The translations under genes were made by a program, and so were the position numbers. A model generated the notes under the pieces. The model ran no database searches and was not told the DNA's origin. It was given only the letters and a program-made list of their open reading frames with translations. A DNA stretch of 46,830 nt from Bacillota bacterium (lineage in GTDB: Bacteria; Bacillota; DSM-12270; Thermacetogeniales; Thermacetogeniaceae): NCBI GenBank assembly GCA_029907475.1, contig JARYLU010000007.1, positions 54,735-101,564 of the forward strand, read 5' to 3'. Positions 26,786 to 34,203 of this stretch are shown here, one piece after another; the stretch's first letter is position 1; the number at the start of each line of letters is the position of its first letter.

Positions 26786-27160
26786 ATGAACAATGATGAG
26801 AAAATTTTAAAAATGCTTGAATCGATCCAGAATCAATTACATGAACACACCAAGATATTGAACCAGCACTCTCACCTGTTAGATGAGCACACCCGACGGT
26901 TTGACAAGATCGAAATTCGGCAGTCCGAAGCGAATTCGAGGCTTGACGAACATACCCAAATACTTCGGGCACTGGAACACGCCAGTTCGGTCCACAAGGC
27001 CGACATCGACAACCTTACTCATGCTGTAGCCAGAATCGAAGGCGATGTAAAAGAGATCCGCAACTACCAGAACCGTCAGGGCAAAATTCTCGATCGCCTG
27101 GCCGTCCGCTCCATTGAGCAGGAAGCCGATATTCACGCCCTGAGGAGTATTGTAAAGTAA
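26786..27160 (+). CDS. Coiled-coil protein following XRE pair 2
   Basis: This 124-aa, entirely helical protein has heptads and repeated HEHTKILNQHSHLLDEHTRR / LDEHTQIL units. AAAGGAG before ATG 26786 fixes the start; the open frame upstream is an overlap with the XRE gene. It has the same length and position as the protein at 27745, so the pair XRE-coiled coil is a repeated module. Function is unknown. Confidence 0.8.
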   Translation: MNNDEKILKMLESIQNQLHEHTKILNQHSHLLDEHTRRFDKIEIRQSEANSRLDEHTQILRALEHASSVHKADIDNLTHAVARIEGDVKEIRNYQNRQGKILDRLAVRSIEQEADIHALRSIVK

Positions 27161-27167
27161 TCACATC

Positions 27168-27383
27168 CTACGCTGTTTTGCCGGGCTCCTCCCCGGATTC
27201 GGCCAGCAGTTCGCCGGCGGGGATGTTGAAGAGTTGTTCGAAACGTTGAGCTACAGCCCAAGAAGGGTCACTTTTACCGCGTTCTATGTCGCTATAATGC
27301 CGTTGACTTATGCCGATGAGTTTTGCTATCTCTGTTTGGCTATACTTTTTTTGCAAACGAAGGTTTCTAAGGTAGTTTCTCAT
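27168..27383 (-). CDS. XRE family regulator, pair 3 minus
   Basis: This 71-aa HTH protein (YSQTEIAKLIGISQRHYSDIERG) has C-terminal PSWAVAQRFEQLFNIPAGELL paralleling the pair-2 minus gene. It ends 7 bp from the coiled-coil gene at 27160, convergent. It is likely controlled by the TAGCGAT palindromes at 27398-27450. Confidence 0.9.
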   Translation of the reverse strand: MRNYLRNLRLQKKYSQTEIAKLIGISQRHYSDIERGKSDPSWAVAQRFEQLFNIPAGELLAESGEEPGKTA

Positions 27384-27397
27384 TTTACCGCCACCTT

Positions 27398-27450
27398 GTT
27401 AGCGATTACATCGCTAACATTAAGTAGATTATATAGCGATGAAATCGCTA
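27398..27450. promoter_or_regulatory. Two palindromic operators of XRE pair 3
   Basis: GTTAGCGAT-3-ATCGCTAAC (27398-27418) is a perfect 9-bp-arm palindrome. TAGCGAT-3-ATCGCTA (27434-27450) is a second. Both use a 3-nt spacer as in pair 2 but with a different arm sequence. Confidence 0.85.
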
Positions 27451-27489
27451 AGTCAATAGGTTTTTACAATTTTTTTCTGGAGTTGTTTT

Positions 27490-27708
27490 ATGGCCACTTT
27501 TCAGGAGCGTCTGCGTGAACTAAGAAAAACACGTAAACTTTCACAGACTAAGCTGGCTGCCGAAGTTGGTATAAGTCAAAGAGTGATTTCAGATTTTGAA
27601 AATGGTACCGGCTTGCCAAGCTTTAATGTACTCATCGCCCTCGCCGACTTCTTCGACGTTTCCCTCGACTACCTGGTGGGCCGCTCCGACGACCCCAGGC
27701 GGAAGTAA
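27490..27708 (+). CDS. XRE family regulator, pair 3 plus
   Basis: This 72-aa HTH protein (LSQTKLAAEVGISQRVISDFENG) shares its last third, protein and DNA, with the pair-2 plus gene. The AT-rich N-terminal coding half and the GC-rich C-terminal half differ in composition, suggesting a mosaic origin. Confidence 0.9.
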   Translation: MATFQERLRELRKTRKLSQTKLAAEVGISQRVISDFENGTGLPSFNVLIALADFFDVSLDYLVGRSDDPRRK

Positions 27709-27744
27709 GTCATATTGTCTTTCATGATAAGGAGAGAATGAATT

Positions 27745-28119
27745 ATGGAAAAGGTTTTAAATGAAATCCTGGGTAAACTCGATTCTCTTGAGCAAGGTCA
27801 TCGGCAACTAAGGCAAGAACTCAAAACAGACATAAAAACCATCAACGGCGAACTCGAATCCCTGAACAGGCGCATTGGCAATCTTGAAGAGAACCAGGTT
27901 AGACTCGAATCCAAAGTAGATAAACTGGAACTTCGCATCGAAAACGAAGTCATTGGCAAAATCCGTGCCCTCTTAAACGGTTATACCCTGCGTGGCGACC
28001 AGATCGAAAAGCTGCAAAAGCACCTTGACGAACGGCTGGACAGCATCGAAACAGATACTCGCTACCTCGTTGCCAGGGTCGCCATGCTGGAGAAGCTGGC
28101 GAATGAGAATTCACGTTGA
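27745..28119 (+). CDS. Coiled-coil protein following XRE pair 3
   Basis: This 124-aa helical protein has long heptad tracts (LESLNRRIGNLEENQVRLES). It has the same length as the protein at 26786 but little direct identity. AAGGAGAG precedes the ATG. It ends 3 bp from the convergent XRE gene at 28123. It may be a multimerising partner of the adjacent XRE repressor, which is inference from repeated linkage. Confidence 0.8.
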   Translation: MEKVLNEILGKLDSLEQGHRQLRQELKTDIKTINGELESLNRRIGNLEENQVRLESKVDKLELRIENEVIGKIRALLNGYTLRGDQIEKLQKHLDERLDSIETDTRYLVARVAMLEKLANENSR

Positions 28120-28122
28120 AAA

Positions 28123-28374
28123 TTATCTATATGTCGGTTCTGCTTGGTCAAGTAACGTTGTTTCCAGCCTACCTACGAGCGATTGAGACGCATAAAACTT
28201 GACCTTGATCCCAAGAACATTACAGGCTTTACTCATCGTTGTTTCATTCCAGCGTTTCTTTCCTGCCAATAAATCTGAAATGTATTGAGGGCTGTATCCC
28301 ATTTTCTTCGCTAAATTACTTGCATTGATATTTTGCAGGCCCATTAATTCTTTCACCGTTTGAGTAAAATTCAT
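28123..28374 (-). CDS. XRE family regulator, pair 4 minus
   Basis: This 83-aa HTH protein has INASNLAKKMGYSPQYISDLLAGKKRWNE. ATG 28374 follows AGGTGG; upstream GTG codons at 28386/28383 lie within the SD. Its 3' end is duplicated in degenerate form at 25713-25775. It is divergent to 28578. Confidence 0.87.
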   Translation of the reverse strand: MNFTQTVKELMGLQNINASNLAKKMGYSPQYISDLLAGKKRWNETTMSKACNVLGIKVKFYASQSLVGRLETTLLDQAEPTYR

Positions 28375-28401
28375 CTCTCCCACCACCTACTTTATTAAAT
28401 T

Positions 28402-28520
28402 TAGTCTATTTGATTAATTATGGCAAACCCTGTTTTCCCCTATTTGTTTAATTTATTTTCATTTTATAGGTAATTACTCCATTAGATTAACTTTTTCTTT
28501 AATTTTAATCTATTTGATGA
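28402..28520. promoter_or_regulatory. Repeated TCTATTTGAT boxes between XRE pair 4
   Basis: TAGTCTATTTGATTA (28402-28416) and TAATCTATTTGATGA (28506-28520) are direct repeats near the two divergent starts, with a further ATTAGATTAA between them. Each has AATC/GATT symmetry. They are candidate operators of pair 4. Confidence 0.5.
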
Positions 28521-28577
28521 TTGTGATAATAAAAGTGCCGTGTTAAACTAAAATCAGCTAATAGCGGAGTGATAACA

Positions 28578-28961
28578 ATGATTAAATCAACCAATAGGCT
28601 AAGAGAATTAAGAGAAGAAAGAGGAAAAAGCGGCACTGAGATAGCGGATCTACTGGAGATATCTCCTCAGTACTACTACGATCTGGAAAAAGGCGTTAAG
28701 CGTTTAAATGAACCCTTGATACGCAAATTAACCGAAATTTACGGAGTTTCATCCGATTACCTTCTTGGTTACGCGGATGATCCGCGGCCTTTACCACATG
28801 AAGGCGAAAAGTCGCAAATGGAATACAAATCCGATATAGAGGAACAATGGCCCGAGGTCGCCAACGTGCTGCGCAGGTCCGGCAAAAAACCGACCCCCAA
28901 GGAGCGACGCCGGATCGCGCGCATCATCGAGGCGGCAATAGAAGATACATCAGACGACTGA
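28578..28961 (+). CDS. XRE family regulator, pair 4 plus
   Basis: This 127-aa protein has HTH GKSGTEIADLLEISPQYYYDLEKG at the N-terminus. Its middle (SSDYLLGYADDPRPLP) resembles the LDYLVGRSDDPRR tails of pairs 2 and 3. A longer C-terminal domain (KPTPKERRRIARIIEAAIED) follows. GGAG 9 nt before ATG 28578 sets the start. Its size and the ImmA-like protease downstream make it the best candidate for the cleavable repressor of the element. Confidence 0.88.
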   Translation: MIKSTNRLRELREERGKSGTEIADLLEISPQYYYDLEKGVKRLNEPLIRKLTEIYGVSSDYLLGYADDPRPLPHEGEKSQMEYKSDIEEQWPEVANVLRRSGKKPTPKERRRIARIIEAAIEDTSDD

Positions 28962-28999
28962 TCTCTCGGACAGCCGGCTTTAAATAAGGAGGCAAGCAA

Positions 29000-29206
29000 A
29001 TGCGTCTACCTGTTACGCTTTTCCCAGGTGAAGACGGATACATTGTTGTCGAATGCCCGGTTATACCCGGCTGCGTCTCTCAGGGACGCACCGAGCAGGA
29101 GGCTCTCGAAAACATCAAGGAGGCAATTCTTCTTTGTCTGGAGGTCCGCAAAGAAGAGAGGCTTCCCTTGACTTTGCCTATGAGAGAAGTCGAGGTTGCA
29201 ATCTAA
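29000..29206 (+). CDS. hicB: HicB-like antitoxin
   Basis: This 68-aa protein has the partial RNase-H-like HicB fold: GEDGYIVVECPVIPGCVSQGRTEQEALENI. It is short and lacks a C-terminal DNA-binding domain, like many UPF0150-type antitoxins. AAGGAGG precedes ATG 29000. It abuts hicA (TAAATG). With hicA frameshifted, the antitoxin may be an orphan. Confidence 0.88.
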   Translation: MRLPVTLFPGEDGYIVVECPVIPGCVSQGRTEQEALENIKEAILLCLEVRKEERLPLTLPMREVEVAI

Positions 29207-29430
29207 ATGGCCCGCCTCCCCTTAATCTCCGGCCGGGACGCAGTGAAGGCTTTCAGTCGAGCCGGATGGGAAGTCAAAAGGCAGCGTGGCAGCCATATTG
29301 TAATGACCAAAAAAGGTTCCATTGCCACCCTTCGATCCCCGACCACGAAACGCTGGACCGTGGCACACTTCGAACCCTGATCCGTAGGGCCGAATTGTCT
29401 GTTGATGAATTCACGGCCCTGCTGGACTAA
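29207..29430 (+). pseudogene. hicA: HicA-like toxin disrupted by a frameshift
   Basis: The N-terminal part reads LISGRDAVKAFSRAGWEV and KRQRGSHIVM, with the catalytic His in GSHIV, as expected for a dsRBD-like mRNA interferase. After KKGSIATL the frame goes wrong and stops at 29378-29380. The other frame carries the missing SIPDHETLDRGTLRTLIRRA and ends ELSVDEFTALLD at 29430. Restoring one T in the ACCCTTCG stretch near 29331 rebuilds a normal HicA of about 74 aa. It is an inactivated toxin or a sequencing indel. Confidence 0.85.
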
Positions 29431-29463
29431 AACTTAAAATGGAGATGGAGTTGTGCAATGTAG

Positions 29464-30411
29464 ATGAACGTGGCTTGTCGTTCCCTCCGGGTGCGGGTTG
29501 GCGAGGCTCAAGCCGCAGCTTGGCTTTTTCTTTGCGAAATGGGCATCAAGGCTCCTCCCGTGCCGGTTAAAAAACTGATCAAGATGCTGGGCCGGCTGTT
29601 TTATTTCTACAGTTCCCAAGACCCGGAGTTTGCCGACGAAGAGGGTTTCTCATATCTGAAAGGGAGAACTTATTACATATACATCAACGCCGAACTCCCC
29701 GCCGGCCGGGACAACTTCACCTACGCCCACGAGATCGGCCACATCGTCTTGGGACATCACAAGGAATTCCACATCGACAACCTCACGGAGCACGAAAATT
29801 GGCTTTTAAACCGCGAAGCGAACGTTTTCGCCGCAAACCTCCTGATGCCGGAAGAATGGGTGCGGTCTCAAATCCAAAAGGATTATCTCGCCTTGCCCGA
29901 GATCGGTCAATTGAAAGAACTGTTTCGGGTCTCCTGGGAGGCGATGATCAACCGCCTGGACGAGCTCTGCATCCAGTCGAAAGTTCTCACCTACCAGATG
30001 TTCGCAAAGCGAAGGCCGGCGGAAGATTTGCATGTTGAGGAAAGTGAGAACGACGTGAACGGCAGGGATCCGAAAGTGAAAATCAGCGACATTTTCCGTT
30101 TCCTCGTCTGCCCGCGGTGCGGGAACAACAGCTTCTCGCGAGACGCTCTATTCTGCAGGAACTGCGGAATGTATCTGTACAATGACTGTACAAGCCTGGA
30201 CTGCGGGAGGCATAACGTTCCCGGTGCCAGGTACTGCGAATACTGCGGAGCCGAAACCGCCCTGCTGCGGTCGGGGTTTTTCGAAGCTTACGAGTCCGCC
30301 CGGAGGGAAATCGCCTCCGGCCGGAGAGAAGCTGCAGCGGGTTCAGATCTGCCGGAGCCGGACATGATAAAAAGCAAAGCCGCCAGAGAAGGCGGTTTTG
30401 ATGCTTATTAG
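29464..30411 (+). CDS. ImmA/IrrE-type metallopeptidase with C-terminal zinc ribbons
   Basis: This 315-aa protein has the zinc-protease helix YAHEIGHIVLGHH (HEIGH at 89-93) and the distal Glu in NREANVFAANLLMP. The C-terminal third adds CPRCGNNSF, CRNCGMYL, and CEYCGAE ribbons, not usual for ImmA. ImmA proteases cleave XRE repressors to derepress integrative elements, and several XRE genes lie just upstream. The SD is weak (GGAG 14 nt away). A short GCCGCC/GGCGG hairpin overlaps its stop. Confidence 0.87.
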   Translation: MNVACRSLRVRVGEAQAAAWLFLCEMGIKAPPVPVKKLIKMLGRLFYFYSSQDPEFADEEGFSYLKGRTYYIYINAELPAGRDNFTYAHEIGHIVLGHHKEFHIDNLTEHENWLLNREANVFAANLLMPEEWVRSQIQKDYLALPEIGQLKELFRVSWEAMINRLDELCIQSKVLTYQMFAKRRPAEDLHVEESENDVNGRDPKVKISDIFRFLVCPRCGNNSFSRDALFCRNCGMYLYNDCTSLDCGRHNVPGARYCEYCGAETALLRSGFFEAYESARREIASGRREAAAGSDLPEPDMIKSKAAREGGFDAY

Positions 30412-30514
30412 GGTTTTCGACAAAATACGACTTAATTTGTCATCGATCATATGGCGGAGTGGTGATTCTCAGGAGCGTTATGATCATTAACGGCTTTTTA
30501 AAATAAGCGAGCGG

Positions 30515-30546
30515 TCGACAATTCGCCTTTGAAATGATATCATTTC
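30515..30546 (+). promoter_or_regulatory. Promoter with overlapping 16-bp palindrome before the dcm cassette
   Basis: TCGACA (30515-30520), a 17-nt spacer and TATCAT (30538-30543) form a plausible promoter. A perfect palindrome GAAATGATATCATTTC (30531-30546) covers the -10, so a dimeric repressor bound there would block the cassette. AAAGGAG follows at 30558-30564. Confidence 0.65.
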
Positions 30547-30577
30547 TGTAGAAAATGAAAGGAGCGAATAATAGGCC

Positions 30578-31693
30578 GTGCCCAAAGTTATCGACTTATT
30601 CGCAGGCGCCGGGGGACTAAGCTTAGGCGCCATTCGAGCGGGATTCCGTGTTATCGGCGCCTTAGAACTCGATTCAATAGCTATAAGCACGCATAAGCTA
30701 AATTTTCCGAATACGAGACATCTGCAACTTGACATTTCGAAACTTTCAGGCAGAGATGTCCTCAATTACTTTAAAGTTAAGAAGGGCGAACTGTCAGGCA
30801 TTATAGGCGGACCCCCGTGCCAGGGCTTCAGTTCAATAGGGAGGCAAAAAGCTGATGACCCGAGAAATTTATTGTTTATTCACTTTTTTCGCTTAGTTAA
30901 AGAAATGAGTCCTAGCTTTTTTGTTGTCGAAAACGTTCCCGGAATCATGAACGCCAAGTTCACTGCAATAAGAGAAGAGGCATACAGTCTAATCGCAGGG
31001 AAATATAAAAAACTACCCCCTATGGTTATTAATACGCTCGACTATGGATTACCGACCTCAAGATCTAGAGTCATATTCATCGGGTATAAAAAAGGGAAAG
31101 TGGACCGATTAGAAGCGAAAGTATTCAAACCAAGCGGCGGCGTCAAGCCTCATTACGTTCAAGACGCCCTCGAGGGATTACCCGTGCAATTAGATTGCTT
31201 TGAACATCCGAAAAACGGTTCCAAGTACTGGTGTAAAATCGATAAACCTACACCCGGTAGTTATGCCGATATGATTTCCGTCAGTTGCCCCGAAGCCGGA
31301 AACGAAGAGGCTGTGTTTAGATATTTCGAACATTCCGAGGTAACAGGTATGATCGGGACAAAACATTCCCCGGAAGTTATCAGGCGCTATGAAAGTATAC
31401 CGCCGGGGGGAAAGGATTTTATCTCAAAATCCTACAGGTTACAGATGGACGGTTTCTGCCCGACGCTACGTGCGGGTACGGATAGAGAACACGGGTCATT
31501 TCAGGCTGTTCGACCTTTACACCCGATTGAAGCTCGTGTTATAACCCCCCGGGAGGCAGCGCGGCTACAGGGTTTCCCCGATTGGTTTCTTTTCCATAAT
31601 ACCAAATGGCATAGTTTTCGACAAATCGGTAACAGTGTCAGCCCTATATTAGCCGAGTATATTCTGCGATCAATCCGAGAGAAACTTAAATAG
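30578..31693 (+). CDS. C5-cytosine DNA methyltransferase (Dcm family)
   Basis: This 371-aa SAM-dependent enzyme has motif I VIDLFAGAGGLSLG, motif IV GGPPCQGFSS (catalytic Cys81), motif VI VVENVPG, motif VIII GLPTSRSRVIFIG and motif X GNSVSPILAEYI. The target specificity is not predictable. It starts at GTG 30578; an in-frame TAG just upstream rules out longer forms, and the SD is 13 nt away. It is the first gene of the AT-rich cassette 30578-34659, all plus strand with gaps of 29-47 bp. Confidence 0.95.
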   Translation: MPKVIDLFAGAGGLSLGAIRAGFRVIGALELDSIAISTHKLNFPNTRHLQLDISKLSGRDVLNYFKVKKGELSGIIGGPPCQGFSSIGRQKADDPRNLLFIHFFRLVKEMSPSFFVVENVPGIMNAKFTAIREEAYSLIAGKYKKLPPMVINTLDYGLPTSRSRVIFIGYKKGKVDRLEAKVFKPSGGVKPHYVQDALEGLPVQLDCFEHPKNGSKYWCKIDKPTPGSYADMISVSCPEAGNEEAVFRYFEHSEVTGMIGTKHSPEVIRRYESIPPGGKDFISKSYRLQMDGFCPTLRAGTDREHGSFQAVRPLHPIEARVITPREAARLQGFPDWFLFHNTKWHSFRQIGNSVSPILAEYILRSIREKLK

Positions 31694-31733
31694 AGACTAA
31701 TTAAAATTCTGTTTTGGAAGGGGTGTTCACTTT

Positions 31734-33134
31734 ATGGACGAAGGATCCAAAACAGTCAAAGCATATCCGACGAAGGCATTTTTCGTTAAGATGCTTACAA
31801 GAGATATTCCATTGGAAGACGCTATCTTGGACTTATTAGACAACTGCGTCGACGGAATCCTTAGAACCAAATGGAGTAATGGCATACCGCAAGGCATAGA
31901 GAATCCGTATGAGGGATATTACGCCGAAATTACCCTGGATAAATCAAAGTTCACCATAGTAGACAACTGCGGCGGAATCCCAAGAAATATCGCCGAAGAT
32001 TACGCGTTTCGAATGGGTAAAACCAATTTTCAGGATGAAAATTTGCCGACGGTTGGCGTTTATGGAATAGGGATGAAACGAGCCCTGTTTAAAATGGGGA
32101 GAAATAGCGAAATTCTATCGAAAACGGATACGGACTGTTTCAAAGTAAAAATAGATTCGGAGTGGTTGGAAAATGATGGTGAATGGGAACTGCCTCTAGA
32201 AGAGCTTGAATCGTGCGAACTTTCGGAAACCGGGACATCGATAAGCGTTACAAGCCTATATGAGCCGATCTCAGCTTGGTTTGACAATAAAGCTAATGTT
32301 GAAAAACTTAGAGAGATAATTCAGCATCATTATAGCATTATTATTTCCAAAGGATTTCGTGTTACAGTTAACGAAGTATCCATACATCCAGTTTCAACAA
32401 TGCTTCTTGCCGATGCGGATTTTGATAAAGAAGCACTAGCGCCATATGTATATACGGCCAATATTGACGGAGTGGATGTCCTTCTGGAAGTAGGGTTCTA
32501 TAGAGATAGGCCCGATATTGAAGAAGTAGAAGCAGAACAGAAATCGAGAAGATCCAAAGAAAACGCCGGATGGACAATCGTGTGTAATGATAGAGTCGTT
32601 GTTCACAAAGATAAGACGAGGCTTACCGGTTGGGGGGAGTATAACGTTCCCCACTACCATAGTCAATTTATCGCTATTGCCGGCTTTGTGATTTTCCAGA
32701 CTAACCACGCGGAAAAATTACCGGTAAATACCACGAAGAGAGGTTTAGACGCATCTTCGTTGCTTTATCTTCATGTTAAAGAACATATGAGACGAGGTCT
32801 TAAATTATTTACAGATTACACAAATACATGGAAAAAAGATCGTGTCAAGGAACGAGAGGTAACATCTAAAGCGATTCCTAAGGACTTATTTGAGATCAAA
32901 GAAGATATACCGAAGGACAAATGGAAGGAAGTCCCCGGTAGTAAGTATGCTGAAAAGGTTTTTAAACCAATATTGCCTAGGCCCCAGATAAAAAATCCGA
33001 GAAAACATATAGCCTTTTCAAGACCGGAAACAGAAATCCGAGCCGTATCAGAATTTCTATTTGGCGATCCCGGCATGCCGGCTGCAACGGTCGGCGAAGC
33101 ATGCTTCGAGAGAGTTCTAAACGAAATTAAGTAA
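31734..33134 (+). CDS. GHKL-family ATPase (HATPase, MORC/MutL-like) in the dcm cassette
   Basis: The 466-aa protein carries an N-terminal Bergerat ATP-binding fold: N-box LDLLDNCVDGI (Asp33/Asn37), DNCGG at 77-81 as the D-x-G-x-G equivalent, and VGVYGIGMKRAL (108-118) as the ATP lid glycines. A transducer-like middle part (ISVTSLYEP, then NDRVV and KLPVNTTKRG with a conserved Lys) and a variable C-terminus follow. It contains no nuclease motif. GHKL ATPases of MORC/MutL type have been predicted in prokaryotic restriction-modification loci, where they would couple ATP to DNA clamping or restriction. AAGGGGTG precedes the ATG. Confidence 0.88.
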   Translation: MDEGSKTVKAYPTKAFFVKMLTRDIPLEDAILDLLDNCVDGILRTKWSNGIPQGIENPYEGYYAEITLDKSKFTIVDNCGGIPRNIAEDYAFRMGKTNFQDENLPTVGVYGIGMKRALFKMGRNSEILSKTDTDCFKVKIDSEWLENDGEWELPLEELESCELSETGTSISVTSLYEPISAWFDNKANVEKLREIIQHHYSIIISKGFRVTVNEVSIHPVSTMLLADADFDKEALAPYVYTANIDGVDVLLEVGFYRDRPDIEEVEAEQKSRRSKENAGWTIVCNDRVVVHKDKTRLTGWGEYNVPHYHSQFIAIAGFVIFQTNHAEKLPVNTTKRGLDASSLLYLHVKEHMRRGLKLFTDYTNTWKKDRVKEREVTSKAIPKDLFEIKEDIPKDKWKEVPGSKYAEKVFKPILPRPQIKNPRKHIAFSRPETEIRAVSEFLFGDPGMPAATVGEACFERVLNEIK

Positions 33135-33163
33135 CGGAGGATGTTGTTTGGAGGATATTGATT

Positions 33164-34156
33164 ATGAGCGGAGGCTGGCTACCTTATCATCTACGTAGGA
33201 ATAAGGCTATAGATAGGGCGATCTTTATCGAATTCCTTTCTAGACTGAACGCCATAAGACCTATAAATAGCTACGGATACATCGGATTTGGAGCTGTTCG
33301 GATGGAGGATTTCAAACTTGTCCACTCTCTTTTCGATATTAAAAATATGATATGTATCGAAAAGGACGAGGCTGTTCATTCTCGTCAGAAATTCAATGCG
33401 CCATTTAACTGTATCAAACTGGAACTAATATCTTCAGGAGATTTTATTACGAACTTTGTTTCTGACATGAACTACATAATTTGGCTTGATTATTCAAGTC
33501 CGAAGGAAATCGGTCAGCAGATCAACGAAATACGGGAACTCCTACCTAAATTGAGGGAATATGACGTTCTAAAAGTGACTCTTAATGCTAACCCCTATAC
33601 CTTATGCAAAGAGTGGAAATATAAAGGGGATATTAAAGCATTGCATGAAAAAAGGTTAAACAAACTAATTGAAAGATTAAATATCGACTATTTTCCACAA
33701 GAAGTTGACCCGTTTATGATGAACGAAAAGGGTTACCCGCGCGTCCTACTGAATATACTCGAACTTACATGCCTTGACGGACTCGCGTATACGGAACATC
33801 GATTTCAACCTGTTTTATCATTCGTTTATAAGGACGCGGCGCACCAAATGCTAACCTTGACCGGGATTGTCGTAAGGAGGAAGATATCCCAGGAAGAGTG
33901 TTTATCGCAACTGAATCTTAATAACTGGAGCTTTGCTAATCTATCCTGGAACGAATATCGGATCATTGACATTCCCGATCTCACATTAAAAGAGCGGCTC
34001 CTGATTGACTCTTTATTGCCGTGTGAGGATTTGGATGAGGTTCTTAAGAACGTACCGGTACAGTTCAATGAAATCGAAGAGAAATCGCTTGAACAAATAC
34101 GTAACTACATCAAATACTATAGGCACTACCCTTTCTTTTCAAAAATATCAATATGA
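33164..34156 (+). CDS. Unknown protein of the dcm/GHKL/Vsr cassette, possibly Rossmann-like
   Basis: This 330-aa protein is not recognised. The segment YGYIGFGAVRMEDF followed by MICIEKDE and, later, YIIWLDYSSP resembles the glycine loop, acidic strand-2 end and strand 4 of a class I methyltransferase-like Rossmann fold. That is inference from pattern only. It is charged and has no transmembrane segment. GGAGG 10 nt before ATG 33164 sets the start. Its fixed place between GHKL ATPase and Vsr argues for a role in the same system. Confidence 0.75.
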   Translation: MSGGWLPYHLRRNKAIDRAIFIEFLSRLNAIRPINSYGYIGFGAVRMEDFKLVHSLFDIKNMICIEKDEAVHSRQKFNAPFNCIKLELISSGDFITNFVSDMNYIIWLDYSSPKEIGQQINEIRELLPKLREYDVLKVTLNANPYTLCKEWKYKGDIKALHEKRLNKLIERLNIDYFPQEVDPFMMNEKGYPRVLLNILELTCLDGLAYTEHRFQPVLSFVYKDAAHQMLTLTGIVVRRKISQEECLSQLNLNNWSFANLSWNEYRIIDIPDLTLKERLLIDSLLPCEDLDEVLKNVPVQFNEIEEKSLEQIRNYIKYYRHYPFFSKISI

Positions 34157-34203
34157 GAACGAATAAATCCCTCATTTCTTGATAAATTCGGAGGTATTTT
34201 GTT

